Below the pieces are notes generated by a model. The model saw nothing but the letters and a program-made list of their open reading frames with translations. It was not told the origin of the DNA and did not search any database. This document shows, in pieces, positions 37,501 to 51,700 of a DNA stretch of 64,000 nucleotides (position 1 is its first letter; each line of letters begins with the position of its first letter). Both the position numbers and the translations under genes were made by a program. The stretch spans positions 558,001-622,000 of the forward strand of contig BLAL01000208.1 of assembly GCA_015698045.1 (NCBI GenBank). Direction: 5' to 3'. This stretch comes from Rhizophagus clarus. Taxonomy: Eukaryota > Glomeromycota > Glomeromycetes > Glomerales > Glomeraceae.

Positions 37501-40500
37501 CTTTTTGTAATATTATATTTACATATTATCTAAACTATTATAGTTTTCAAATCCGCCTGAACTTGAAGGCAAAATTTACTCTTATTTATCTCTATCAGTA
37601 AATACCAATTTGGGTGTCCACTTGAATGGAAATTTTTCTTTGCCTAGTGCAAGAAACGGTATTCTACAGTCCGAAACCGATTTCTTGAAAGCAGATTGTG
37701 ACGATACAAAATGGAATAAATATATTTTATACGATGTTTTATCTGATTTGCACATCAAACTGCTTGAACATATTGTAGAGCTTGAGAAAATTAGACACAA
37801 TAAGGAAAGAGAAAGAATCAAGTTCATTCCGCATACCATAAACACTTTTTGGCCAATTAAAAATAACTCAATTATCGGTTTATACAAAGAATACGGTATA
37901 AAAGTTATTAGGAAATTGGGTAATGATAATTATAAATATTTTTGGACTGAAGCTAATAGTGGGCAATTTATCTCATTAAAGGATGCTAAAATTTTTGGTA
38001 TGGAAGAAGAATTAATTGCAGATATATTAATTAGTTTAGGGATTTCGGCTGTGAAACTCGATAAGGACAAAATTGAACACTTGAGTAAGGTCGTTGAATC
38101 TAAAAATACTCAAAATTTTCCATATAAACCTGTTAAAGGGAAATCTATTTGCAAAGAACTACAAGTGAAAAGATTTTCATTACCTTCTTTTAACACTCAT
38201 GATCCGTTGTTTAAATTGCTTGATTTTATTTTTCAAGATGGAGATTCTTTTAGAGATCTTATTGGATTGCCACTAGTTCCATTGAGTAACAATTCAGTTG
38301 GGAAGTTTGGTGAACAAATTTATTACTTTGGGGATCAAGAACAAATAGAGTTGTTCCCGAAAGTTGGTCCGTCTAGATTTGTTTCCATTGGTTTACAAAG
38401 TAGCTTATCGAAAATTTTCAATAATGGTTTTTCTGAGGCTACGAAAATCAAAAAGTTTGACGCTCATGCGGTCTTGGATCTTTTAAAGGACGAGTTACCA
38501 TTTGTAGATGAATTGGAAGAATCTATCCCAGACGATAGTTGGCTTGAAAAAATCTGGTCAATATTAAAAAGTGCTGATAATATAGATTTTAACAAACTTT
38601 CAATGTCTCCTCTTTTACCAATTATTCAACCTACTAGAATGCTCGTTAGACTTAATATAACAAATCCACCACTCTACGATAATGGACATAATTTAATTCC
38701 ATTATTAACAAAACTAAATATACGGTTTACTAATATGTTGTTTCAAAATGTTCGAAATGAAAAACTTAAAAAATGTGTTTTGACCTGCACTCCTATCAAT
38801 ATCATTAATTCTTTGGAGAAGACTTGTACCTTATTATATTTAACAATGAAAGAGTTATTCGAAAATGGCGATTTAACATCAAATGATTATGAAGAATTTA
38901 GAACATTTATTAAAGGAAATCTTGAAATTTTGACAGGTAAGAGCAAAAATAATGTATTTTAATAGAATTAATATTCTGTGTTAATATATTTATTTGTTTA
39001 TAGGAAATGGTCAATTGATAAATATTCTTCGTTCATTACCAATATGGCCATTACATTCTTCCGAAGATAAATTCATTGATGCAGAATCTGGACAACTTCT
39101 TCCATATAAGGTCCCATTTTTTTCTTTCGATAGAAATACTGAATTTTACAAATGTGATCATGAAACAGATTTCAGAACACTTATTAGACTAGGTGCCACC
39201 ACTATAAATGAATTAGAATACGTTAAAAAAAATATAAAACCAAAATTAAGAGATTTTCAAACACCTTCTCAAGAATATATTAACTTTTTGCAAACTATTT
39301 TATCTTCGGGTAATCAAGAGATTGAAAAACAACTTAAGAAATGTCAAGCGATACCTAACGGGTCACTTACCGCATTCGTAAATGCTGATGCATTATATGA
39401 TATCACCGTTCCTTTGTTTAGTTGCGTTTTTAAAGATGACGAAAGATTTTTACCTAGAATATTTTATAGTAATAAAGCTTTAATTGCAGCTTTAAAAAGA
39501 ATGGGACTTAAGTACCAAGTGAATGGTGAAACATTTATTGAATGTGTACAAGAGATTGAAAGACAACCGGATAAGTTTTCAATGGAAGAAGTCAAAATGG
39601 TTATAGAACATTTATATAGCAATATCTCAAATTTAAATTTCTCGGATAATCAGTGGAAAAAACTTATAAGTATCAAATTCGTTCCATCGGAAAATATTTA
39701 TGGGGAATTGAAGGAAACACTGAAATTTGAAAGTTTCTCAATGCTTTGTTTTCAAAAATATAAGGATGTATGTTGGTCTGAAAGGCCTTTATTTGAAAAA
39801 AATGTTGAGCCCACTTTTTCATTTACTAAACGTGATCCTACGATCGGAATACCGACATTAGAAAATGTTATAAAACATTGGTCCTTTATTGCTAAAAACA
39901 TTAAATCAATATGTTTGCAAGATCACAATGAAGCTAAAAGAGTGATCGAAGCAATTTATAAGATAATAAACGAAAATGCAGGGATGCCTATGGAGTTGGA
40001 AATTGATAATGAAGAGGAATTATTCTTAAATGGGGAAGATCCATTTGATGAAAAATGTTGGATAGCAGGGAGTAAACTTGCGTTTGGGATACAAGAAAAT
40101 ACTGGAGGGAGAGATAAAGTTGATGAATTTTTAACGCCTTATAAGACTTTATTATTATGTGCAGGAGCCATTGAGGTGAATGATGATTGTATGAAAGAGT
40201 ACAAACAAAGTGAAAAACTTTCTCAAAAGGAAGAGCTGTTTAAAAATTTATTAAAATTTGTAAATCATGGAAATAAATATCATGATGTTACATTTATTGT
40301 TGGTCAAGAAAAAATTAGTGCTAACAGATATGTACTTTCAGGTACGTTAATTATTATCTTTTTTGTGAAAATATATGTATATATATTTTTTCCTTTATTA
40401 ATATTTATTTAAATCGTTTTTAAATAGCCGCTTCAAAATATTTTGAAATGGAATTTTGTAACTTAAATAAGACAGAAATCAGGGTTGAAGAAGAAAAGAA

Positions 40501-40825
40501 TATTCAACCACATACAATTAGGGTATTTCTTCAATGGTTATACGGGGAAGAAGATGCTATGAATAAGGAAAATTTCGAGAAAGGAAAGGAATATTATGTA
40601 GATTATTTGACGTTTCTAATTGATCTATTAAAAGTAGCTGATGTTTACGATATTAAATTACTTACAAATGAAGTGGAAAATATTATTATAAGTGGTCGAC
40701 ATGTTAACGTTCATAATGTAAATAAAATTCTAAATTGTTTAAAAGATTGCAAGGCACCTGCATTGCAATTAAAAGAACGTTGTGAAAAGTTTAAAGAATC
40801 TAACAGTGAACTTTGCGGCGAATGA
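31579..40825 (+). CDS. Gene D: complete two-repeat sacsin-like ATPase with C-terminal BTB
   Basis: Twelve exons in the same arrangement as gene B: 31579-31912, 32004-32821, 32908-32958, 33026-34194, 34275-36094, 36160-36242, 36323-36361, 36432-37334, 37403-37474, 37544-38936, 39004-40341, 40428-40825; about 2,805 residues. The N-terminus is about 17 residues shorter than in B and E. Repeat 1 (ILREILQNSDDAK, MGVGFNSVYHITD, GTIFRYPLR) and repeat 2 (FKEFLQ/NADDAKATHF, KIGRFGIGFN, GTLFRLPLR) both retain ATP-site residues. Like gene A, it has an extra segment before GTLFRL in repeat 2 (IFDFIKKNFPNKYGETE) that is missing in B, C and E. The BTB (YHDVTFIVGQ, NRYVLS, FLQWLYGE) is followed by a shorter tail than in the paralogues, ending at LCGE. 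A region around 35124-35329 is almost identical to gene E. It lies 1.2 kb downstream of the Kelch kinase gene. Chaperone/ubiquitin-adaptor function is inferred from the domains. Confidence 0.9.
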
Positions 40826-41765
40826 AGAATTGTTTTTAACTGGAGAAAATTTGAGCAAATATTATGTTTTTAGATTTCTTAACCCTATTTTATCGTGTAA
40901 TAAGCTATTATTTATTGAATTCATAGTATTTATATTGGTATTTTTAGATTTTACAAATATTTTGTAACAACCATTTTCCTATCATTGACTATTTTAAAAT
41001 CAAAGGAATTTAGAAATAAATTAAACTAATAAAGATTAGAGAAAATAAATAAACAAAACTTTCTCATAATAACAAAAATTATTTGCGATATTCACTCCGG
41101 AATATTTTGGTCAGCAAAATTTATCGCGCTGCAAATCAGGATAAAATTTCCACCAATAAAATTCTGTGGCGTGACCTATGCGAGTGCGATAAAATACTAT
41201 TTAATAATAAAATTTTGATAAAATTAATGAATTAATTGTACTGATAATGTAGTCCATTTATGGTGTCATATAAATTGATAATACTTATGGAACGAGATAT
41301 TAAATACAACTGAAGGAGTTTATACATCCTAAACTAATTTAAAATTGTGCACCATTATAAACTTCAAATAATAAAATTGAAATTCCAAATTCCAAACGTA
41401 ATTCACATCATCGCATAAGCAATATTACAGGATTCAGTGATGTAACCTTATTCAATCATATCCGACATGATCCATCTAACGTTTTTAATAGTAGAGAGTT
41501 AAGATCAAAGAAATGCTATAAATTGCAGTGTCCATTTATGATGAAAATACTATTACTTATTAAAATAAATATACTATGATAAAATCTTAACCAATGATTG
41601 CCTTACATGAGTAATAATCTAATATATCCATCCGCCCGAAAGTATATCTTCTGTTTAATCCCTTCCAGATGTTAACCCTGTTAGAAGATCTATTTATATT
41701 ATAAGGTTATAGGGTTTTTAATTTATATGATGGTTTTTCTTCCCATTTATTTTTGCGACGATATC

Positions 41766-41799
41766 AACTACGATTACGTGATTGCTCGTAGTCGTAGTT
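41766..41799. repeat. Inverted repeat, 13-bp arms
   Basis: aactacgattacg (41766-41778) and cgtagtcgtagtt (41787-41799) pair with one mismatch around an 8-base loop. It is isolated in non-coding DNA and may be a remnant of an inverted-repeat element. Confidence 0.5.
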
Positions 41800-42899
41800 T
41801 CGTAATACGATATTCTTGTTTACACGTTTATTTATAAATCTTATCAATTCACGGAGGTTAATCCTTTATGAGATCAATAAAAGTTAAATAAAACAACTTC
41901 ATCTTCACTATTAAATATATCATCATTTAGAATTTTAATGTTGATTTCTTTAAGTCCATGAATTTCTACTTAAATTATAAAAACGCTCAAATCAACGTAA
42001 TCCTCTATCAGAATGCCGGTCCGTTTAGGGAATACTGCAATATTAAGTATCTTATTTTCTTTAAGAACTAAAGGTGGTTGTTGAGAATAATATTGTATTT
42101 TACACAATTGATCAAATTTGTTCGTTGTATTTGTTGCTACTGTGCGCTTTCACATTTACAGTAAATAGTTGAACTATCGATTTTTTTGTTTTTACTAAAT
42201 TTAATAATATAAATTATTTTCTATTCTAAAAATTTGTCTTGAAGTTAAAATAAATCATTTTTTAGCCAAATCGAAAATTTGATTATCCTAATTCTCAATT
42301 TTTTTTTCTTACGATATTGAAAATTTTACTTTTTATATTTTCCCTGATTTATACTTTTGCGGTTCGGGATATTAGGATGATTATGAATGAATGGCTAATT
42401 TTTCGTAAAATATTCATGTATACACGTTAATGAATAATAGACTGCGTCACAAACTTCACTTTCATTTATTAAATCTATTCATGTCAAGATATGTGAACCA
42501 ATAACCTCTATCCGCGTATGCTTATTATTACGACATTTAATTATGTGACTAATTGATTAATTGGATCTATAAAAAAGTATGATCAAAGTTACAATATAAA
42601 AAATCCATCCCATTTATATTTTTTCTATAAAAAATTCTTTATTCAAAAAAAAAAAAATATGACAGTTCTCAACTTAAAAAACTTTAAAATTGGGAATAAG
42701 AATAACTGAAATACTTATTCTACCAATCAAGCTTCACCATTTGTGATCTCTTCATATATCATCAACAAATGTCAATTTTATTTGAGTTAGTAGGCAAAGT
42801 TTGTGAAATGGAAGTGATATTTCTCTTCTTAAGTTTGTGTCTCATTTGTATTTTTTTCACAAGAAAATATTAAAAAATTAGAACAAAAATTTGACTGAA

Positions 42900-43620
42900 G
42901 AATGGAGAACTTAGAGATTCTAAATAGGAAAGCTAATTCTATAAATTCTGTATTAATGTCAGAGATCAATAAATATGAGATTCTGCAAAGAATAAATTAA
43001 CATAGTTGGATGGCTGCCTCACAAATAAATATTGCACAAGCTCATAAGTTCACTTGGACTTATTTAGCAGAAGATGCACGGTGGAAATAATTTATCCAGT
43101 GGTTTTGTGTAAAAGGAAAACAAAATTTCTCTCTGTAACAAACCAGTCACTGCTTTGACCTGAAAGGCATAACTGACATTGTGATTTTTGACAAGTGGTT
43201 TTCATCACATCTTGATCAAGATGTAAAATACAATAGAATTAAAAAAGAAGAAAATTTGATCTCAGGGCAAGATTCCAAGCACAAGAACTACTTATTTTAT
43301 AATGTTCTCGTAGTCTTGACCGATTTAAAATTGAATATTGGGAATTCCTCTGGGAGAGACGTGTTCTTACAAACCAGATTCACTTGAAATTGTAATCCAA
43401 ATGCTTCAATAATATGATAATACTAGAGATATGGGAAGGGCATTTGATGATTTGAACAATAATGGTTCGCCCATGAATAAAGGAAGAAAGGCTGATATAT
43501 CAACGTACAAACCAATGATATTGCAAACTTTAATGATTATTACTAAATAAAACAGCAAGAGAAGCAAAGTTATGATATACCGCAGTATGAAGAAGTTTTT
43601 GGCGGACAAAACGATTATGC
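42900..43620 (+). pseudogene. Decayed coding relic, family not recognised
   Basis: The base composition is richer in G/C than the flanks, and short open stretches read like protein (for example WMAASQ, FTWTYLAEDARW, DLKGITDIVIFDKW). It is broken several times and has no intact frame. I do not recognise the family; a mobile-element gene or a degenerate host gene are both possible. It is reported only as a fossil. Confidence 0.35.
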
Positions 43621-44915
43621 AATTAAGATATGTATTTTTCAGTTATTGTGAATTCGCAACAAGGCAACTTCTGGACTTGCAAACTAATTAATAATTACTT
43701 AATGAACTAAGGTTACGATGCTATTCCATTCATGATGTTTCTTGCGTTGTATAACCAATTTCTATATAAATTTGAGTCATATTTTCCTAGAATAATCGCG
43801 CTATAAATATTAAATCCCAAACTTGGTATAGAACCAAGAATAATATTTTAAACCTTATGATAAACCCGTGGTAACCACCTAGGCCTATTAAAAGATCCTG
43901 GAAGATATTTTGGCTTATTTGCAGAATTTATCTCAAGTTTTTTTTCGTTATTTAAAGGTTCAGAACGTACAATCTGATGGTTATATGGAAATAACTTAAG
44001 AAAATTAAGAAAAGAAGGGAAAGGATCATATATAAAATCTACAATGAATGAAGAATTGTTTTCGTGGATGTTTATACTAAAGTAAAAGAATTTTAATGGA
44101 ATTGTTATATTCATTACTGTATTGCTATTTTTTCTCTATTATTAACCGTTTAAAGGGAATGTAGTAAAGAAATTAGAAAATAATTGACCTAATACTGGGA
44201 GCCAATGTCAAATGTAATGTAACTTCTAATCTTACTAAGAATTAAAGAATATTTTTAAAGTGGTTGTTCTAAGATTCGAGGAAAGAAAGTTGATTCTTTT
44301 TTAAAATTTATTTTCGTTTTATATTTTTAGTTATTTGATAAATCTTAAGCATGTATATTATACAATTCCAAAGAACCTTACAGGTATTTAAGAACAAGAG
44401 AGCTGCAATTCAAAAAATCACGTGATCTTAATAAATCGACGAAACGTCAATAAACGTTTCTTAAAGAACTAACAAGTTCACCTCTCTCATATTTACATAA
44501 CGTGGCCTTGGCTTTTTTAGATCATTTTAACACCATTTTCTAAAAAAGAATAAAAGAACATTAATAATTAATATTTAAAAATATTTTTTTATAAAAAAAA
44601 AGAAAACTTACCTTAAATCCAAGACTGAGATTCAAGACCGAAATCCAATGTGCTTACCTAAAAAAAAAAAAAAAAGAAAATAAATGTTAATTAATAAACA
44701 TTCTTAAATTTCAGTCTAAAAAAAAAAAAAACCGAAAATAATAATAATAATAATAAATTCAATTCGGTTTAAACAAAAAAAAAAAAAAAACATTTCGTTT
44801 TAAAAAACCGAAAATAATAAGAATTAATATAGCGGATAACATAAAAAAAACTTTTAATTTCAGTTTAAAGGAGCCGAAAAGGAAATAATAAAAAAAAAAG
44901 ATTTTTTTATTAATA

Positions 44916-45050
44916 TTCAATCCGCAATCACGTAATCGATCCGCAATACCGTGGCCCGTGGCAGTTGTGGATTGCGGATATCTGGACTTCTGAAATCCCG
45001 CAATTCCGCAATATTGCGGATCCGCAATTGCCCAATTGTGGCTATGGATT
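44916..45050. repeat. Palindrome-rich repeat built on a tccgcaat motif
   Basis: The motif tccgcaat and its complement attgcgga recur many times, including the perfect palindrome atccgcaatattgcggat and the run gcaattccgcaatattgcgg. The block is distinctly G/C-richer than its surroundings. It looks like a small non-coding dispersed element able to fold into hairpins. Confidence 0.5.
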
Positions 45051-45792
45051 ACTCTAACAAAATCAAATTACAATTTTACAAAATCAGAATGTATGTACAG
45101 TAGGTGGCCAATGTGAAATACATTTCGCGCACTAAAATTCTAAATTTATGATCAGCACATGATCGTTTACATTCGATGTCGGTGATACGAAAATGTGATA
45201 TAAAATCATTTCTCAGCCTATCTGGATAATACAAGTTAACATCATTGTTCCCTATTGCAGTAAAAACTTTATAATGATCAACTTTCTCCATCAATTTTCT
45301 AATTGGATGAATTGGATGGTAAAGTAGACATGATGTTTATTATTTATATTTATTTTTTTTTTTATAAGGATAAAATGATCAGACTTGAAAGAATATTATA
45401 AAAGGATGTTTGATAATAATCTTTGATATCTGTGTAATGATAAACAGGTAAAAATTTACCCGTTTTGGAAAACAAGGCCATAAAATTTTAAATAAATAAA
45501 TGTTACATAGTAGCTAAAAAAAAACATTTGCTCCACTTCAAACCCCATAAATAATTATTTATTATGTTTATGTCTCCGGAACCTCCCTTAGTGAAAGTTT
45601 CCGGGTTCCTTATCAAATTACCTTTTTTGGGTTCAACAGTCCTGATTGATGTCCAAATTTGTTTATATTTTTTTATTTTTTGTATGATGTTTAAAAAATG
45701 ATTTAAAAATTGAGTTTGCATTAACTGCTGCATATGTTGCATAAACTTCTTTTTCGTGTTTTATTAATTTCTTTAAATTTTAAACACGAGAA

Positions 45793-48700
45793 ATGTCTAA
45801 TAAAATGAGTGGCCCTCGTACTCCTAGGAGAGCAAAAGGAAAGGAATTTAAACCACGAGAGCCTTATACTCATCGTCTGCGTAAAATCCTTGAAGAATAT
45901 CCCGATGGTTCACAAGTTCTTCGTGAAATCCTTCAAAATTCTGATGATGCAAAGAGTACAGAACAAATTTTTATTTTAGATCATAATACATATCCATCGG
46001 ATAGTTTATTTGAGCCAGATTTGGTAAATAATTATGAAAGAACAAACTTGAAACTTGATAGATATCAAGGACCAGCATTATTTGCGAATAACAATACCAT
46101 TTTTGAAGAAAGAGATTTTCAATCTCTATTAAAATTAGCTGACAGCGAAAAAAGGGATCAATTTGATAAGATTGGAGGTAAATTTGTTCTTATATAATTA
46201 TTATATTTTAATGCTGATATATAATCCTTTTTTTTTTTTTAAAAAAAAAAAACTTAGTAATGGGAGTAGGTTTCAATTCAATTTATCATATCACTGATTC
46301 TCCTTCTTTTATTACCGGAAGTAAATATGTTATTCTCGATCCACATGAGTGGTATTTCAATGGTGGTGTCCAATTCGACTTTGTTGCTGATAACTTGGCC
46401 GAGGATTATCAAAATCAATTTGCTCCTTTCAGGATTCCGTGTGATAAGCCATATGAAGGCACTATCTTTCGTTATCCTCTTCGTACCGATGAAGACTCTA
46501 TTGATTCAGATATTTCTAAAAAAGTTTATAAGCCCGAAGAAATTTTAGACATGTTTAAAAAGTTTTATGATAATGAAAGCATTAATTGTTTATTGTTTTT
46601 GAAATATGTCGAACGTATTACTTTTTATGAATTGAAAGAAGGAGCTTCTGAACCTGAATTATTATATACAATTCAACTAGATAATGCCGAACAAGTACGG
46701 GAACAACGACGTTTGATAACTGAAAACATTGTTTCAATGATGAATAAGTTACAATCAAAAAGTCTTGGTCAAATTAATCAGTTACAAGCGTCTTATGTTG
46801 CAGAATTTTCACGACAACAGAAAGAAGATTGTAAAGAGACTAGTTCATGGTTAATTTTAAATTATCTTGATGATTTAAATGAGGCTGAAAAACATTTTCT
46901 AGAAAAATTTGATAAAAATATTGGAGACTACAAGTTTGTCCCCAATGTTGGTTTAGCTGTTCCTTTGAATAACTTAAACGTTACTGGAAGATTATTTTGT
47001 TTTTTACCACTTCCCATTGATATGCCTTTTCGTGTCTCTGTGCATGGATATTTTGCGGTAAGATCAATAAAAAATTTTTTTTTTATTTTATTTTAATTTT
47101 TATTTACTTTTCACCTTTTTGATTATTTGATAGGTTAGTACTAATCGGCGTTCTTTATGGTCAGCAGCAGACAATGAAGATTTAGTAAGTGGTCGATATT
47201 CATATTTTATTATTAGAATTTGGGATTAAGATTTTATATTAAAAGTTTTTTCATATTATTGACTTAAGGCGATTGATGCATTGGCGCGTCTTAAAGTTAC
47301 ATGGAATCGATATTTATTTGAGAATGTTCTACCTAAGGCTTGGGTCAAATTCCTTTGTGAACTTCCGTTTAAAGTTACCAATATACGGTCAAGTGATTTA
47401 TATAAATTCTGGCCAATAACTAAAGGAGTCGCATCTAGTAGCATTAATAATTTTTGCAAGGATCTTTTGCAAAATGTTGCAAATTGTCTTAAAGTAGAAG
47501 ATCGTGTGTTTCAAGGACCTTCTTCATTAAGCACTATTGGAGAAGTTGGAAATCCAGCAACTTTATATGATAGTTCCTCATTTAAAGAATCTGAATTTCA
47601 TTGGTTATCACTCTCTAATGGTTATTTTGAAAATGCGGCTAATATTAACTTGGCTAGAATAATTGGAGAAATCGGATTTCCTGTAATAATAGTCCCCCCC
47701 GACTTTATTAGAATCTTAAAAAATTCTCAACATAAAGATTCTCTCAAATTTTTTTCTCCTGCCGTTATTCGTAAATATTTAGATTGCAATCGTGATAGAT
47801 GGGAAAATACAATACCAAAAAAAGAAGTCTTGCAATTATTTTATTATATATTGAAAGACAAAAAATTTGATGAATTAGTGGGCTTCAAGATGATTCCACT
47901 TGCGGATGGTGAACTTGGTGTTATAACACAGTCCAATGATTCTTGTGTATATATTGGTCCGGATAATGACACCGTAGAACATAAAAACGATGAGCGTAAT
48001 ATTTTCAAAAATCAATTGAATAAATTTATAGACAAATCGATTGATTTTTCATTATATAGACGATTGTATGATAACGCAAAGGCTGGATGGGATTTAAACA
48101 TCAAAATCTTGGATGAATCTACTGTAGCCAAAATGGTTAAGTTCTCGCTAAATTCAGACATCGCTGATGATAACCAGAATGTAGACTCGAATTCTGAAGA
48201 GATTTATATATCAGATCGTCGTGAATGGATTTATCATTTATGGGAAAATATTAAATATAGGAGTTGGGATCTGAAAAAGTTTGAAGAAATTCATATAATA
48301 CCGACTAGTCGCTCTACTCTCAGAAAATTAAAAACTCCGAAGAAAATTTTTTCTAGTCAAACAAGCACAAATAACTCAATTAAATCTTTAATTTCCATTT
48401 TCGAAAAATTTGGTGTTGTTTTCTTGGAATATAAATTTGATATTGGTAAAGTTTCTAAATGGGATAGGTAATATTTTGATTCATATGTCACCTTTTTTTA
48501 TAAATTCGTTTTCTACGATCGAATAAAATAAACACTTTATTTTCTTTTTTCTAGAATGTCTCCATATATTATCAAACCCGATGATGTTATATCAGTTTTG
48601 GGTTCTTTTCAAGCTGATACTACTGATGATTCATGTCCAAAATATCCTGAGAATTTGAATTGCACGTTACAAGATCATGAAGCTTCAGCACTCGTCGGAT

Positions 48701-51700
48701 ATTTATCTAATTATTTACGACTTGCTAATAGATATCATCTTGTACCAAAACTTATTGATGTCATCAAACACCTTCCAATTTTTGATCAAGTTGGACATAC
48801 CTCACCGATTTCATTATTACCTGGAAATAAGATGTGGTATCTTTTACCTCAGGGTGAAGAGAATTCATATGGTAAAATTATTTATCCAATTGATAAGGGA
48901 GGATTTCTTAGCACAAAATCGCGAGATTTATGCGATATTTTAGAGAAATACATAAAAGTTCCTCGGCTAAATTCAAATGACTATTGGCGAAATTATGTAA
49001 TACCATTTCTTGATGTGCAATCACCAGAAGACGTAGATATAGTAATGAGCAAGCTTTTTGATCAATTATCACATATAATTGATCCTAGCTTAAAAGATAC
49101 TCTTGGAAGAAAGTCTTTTGTACCCGCTGGCACATTTAAAATGTCTCAACAACGACAAAAACCTGATAACGCAAAATTGGTTAGGCCAATAGATCTATTT
49201 GATCCAGAAGAAAAATCCTTGGTTGATTTATTTTTTGAAGACGAACAAGTCTTTCCTGCTGGCAATTATGGCATTCCTCAAACTTCTTTATCCAAAAAGT
49301 TTCTTCCAAATTTGAAATTGTTGGGAATTAAATCAATTCTTTCTCTAAATGACGTGGTTTCTCGGATCGATACTATCACAGACCGAAGACAAATTTCTAA
49401 TATTCCTGAAGAACTAATTCGTACTAAAGCATTAAAACTCTTCAAATATCTTGATGAAAATTGGGATAAATTAATTACTGATGATACACAAACTCGGGAG
49501 AATCGTGGTCCAAGTAATATACTTTTAAAAGCAATTCTAGAAAAAGAATGGATACCAACCGTTGATACATCTGATAATAAAGTCTTTTCGAGCCTCAGAA
49601 AGTGTCGTAGTCAAAAAGATAAAGATTTAACCTGTCTGGTCACTCCGATAGTTGAATATAAGGTTAAAAATAAGAGACTTTTGAAACAATTGGGGTGGGA
49701 TACATATCCTGTCGTTGGTATGATTATAGAACAATTAGGACTTTGTTTTAAAGGCGTTAAAAACAAACAACCACATAAAAATTTAGTAAAGATTTGTACG
49801 GCAGTTTACAAATATATGGACGAAATATTTAAAGCAAGTGATAATAGGTTTAATAAAGAATTTAATTATATGAAGGATTATTTGAAAGATAAGTCGTGGA
49901 TCTTATCATTACGCGATGAACGATTTTATCCAGCTGATAAAGTTATCTTTAAACTTCCAAATAAATTTCGGAATAACGAATCTTTAATTGTTGAACTTCC
50001 GGAAGAATATTTTAGTTTTAAATCTTTATTTGAAGCTATGGGAGTTCGAGATGAAATTGGAATTAAGGATTTTATTCTAATTATTAAAAATGTGATCAAA
50101 GAGGATAATGATAAAATCTTATCCACAAACGAAATAAACAACATTATTCAAATTCTTAAACAAGTTGCAGAAATACAAAAAGATAATCCGGAAAATTTAG
50201 ATGGATTATTAGTTCCTAGTACTGAAAATAAGCTTGTTGATTTGAAAGAAATTCAGTTTGATGACATGGGAGATAGTCTTAGTGATAAAGAGAAATGCAA
50301 ACACAAAATTACTCATAAACTTGTAAATAAAGATATTGCTAAAGAATTGAAAATTCAAAATTTAAAGGGGAAAATATACGGTAATTGTAATAAATTATAT
50401 ATAATTTCTAAAATTATAAGTTTTAATAGTATTACATGAACTTTCATTGATTTCAATGTTAGGTAATGATTATAACGGAGATATGGATTGGGAGAAATAT
50501 GAGCAAAATGAATCGTTAACAACTAGAATTAAAAATATTATCAAGGTAAGTTATAATCTATTACCGAGCTTCATTATATTTATAGTGATTTTGATTTTAA
50601 TGTATATATATATTGATACTTTTTTGTGCTGTCAATAGGATTATTCGATAAGTTCATTATTTAAAGAGTTTCTTCAAGTGAGTAATGTATTTTTAATGTT
50701 TTTAAAAAATATTATCGAGTGAATTTATGTGCGGATTTGTAATTATATAGAATGCAGACGATGCTAAGGCCACACGCTTTGAAATAACGGTGGATGAAAG
50801 ACGAATATTTCAGCACAATGGCCGAAAATATTTATCAGAAGAGATGGAAGATTGGCAAGGTCCTGCGATATGGATTTATAATGATGCAGAATTTTCCCCT
50901 AAAGACTTTCAAGCTTTGATTAAACTTGGAACTGGAGGAAAATCTAATGACGAGACTAAGATCGGAAGATTCGGAATAGGATTTAATTGCGCTTTTCATA
51001 TTACAGATTTACCTAGCTTTGTAAGCGGAAAATATATTGTATTTTTAGATCCAAATGCAAAATACCTTCCGGCACAAGATTATCCTCCTAGAAGGCCAAG
51101 AGGTACTCGAATTGATTTTATTAATAAGGAATTTAAGAAAAGTTTTCCCGAACAATGCTATCCTTACGAGGCATTAGGTTGTAATTTTTCAGAGGAATTT
51201 AAAGGAACACTATTTAGGCTTCCACTTAGGACTTCTAAAACAGCAAAAAAAAGTGAAATTTCAGATCAAGTTTTTGAGATCAGAGATATCTTGCAATTAT
51301 TTAATCGTGTCCAAAGTAATAAAGAGATGTTATTTTTAAGAAATATAGAATCGTGTAGCTTTTATCACATGAGACAACAAACTTCTCAATTGATATGGGA
51401 GGCGCAAATTAATATGTCTAATAAAGATCGTGGAATTCGTAAAAGTGTCATTGACTCCGCTCAGTTATATCAAATGGATATTGAAATTACAAATAATAAA
51501 AATAATAAAAAAGTATCAGAAATATGGCTTTTATGTACAGGAGGAAGCCAGAGTAATGCTTTTAAACAAGACTTAAAAGAATTTTCAGAAAAAAAACAAC
51601 TCAAGGTAATTATTATTATGTACGGTATTTTAATATTTTGGTGAAACTAAAAAAAAAAATGATACTCTTTTTTTTTTTCATTTTTATTAATCAAGCCAAG

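Larger units (their letters stand above)
40826..45792. other. Five-kilobase gene-poor region between sacsin genes D and E
   Basis: No intact gene is supported. It contains a hairpin at 41766-41799, a decayed coding relic around 42900-43620, homopolymer and (aat) microsatellite tracts at 44580-44900, and a palindrome-rich repeat at 44916-45050. The stretch 41096-41230 (gcgataaaatt-type motifs) looks like a dispersed repeat, but I cannot define its ends. Minus-strand open frames at 43848-44114, 45076-45294 and 45503-45742 have no recognisable domain. Confidence 0.5.

Noticed and set aside
36732-37887. Several overlapping open frames on both strands (79-110 residues)
   Set aside because: They are shadows of gene D exons 8-10; comparable antisense frames appear at the same place in the paralogues because the coding sequence is conserved.
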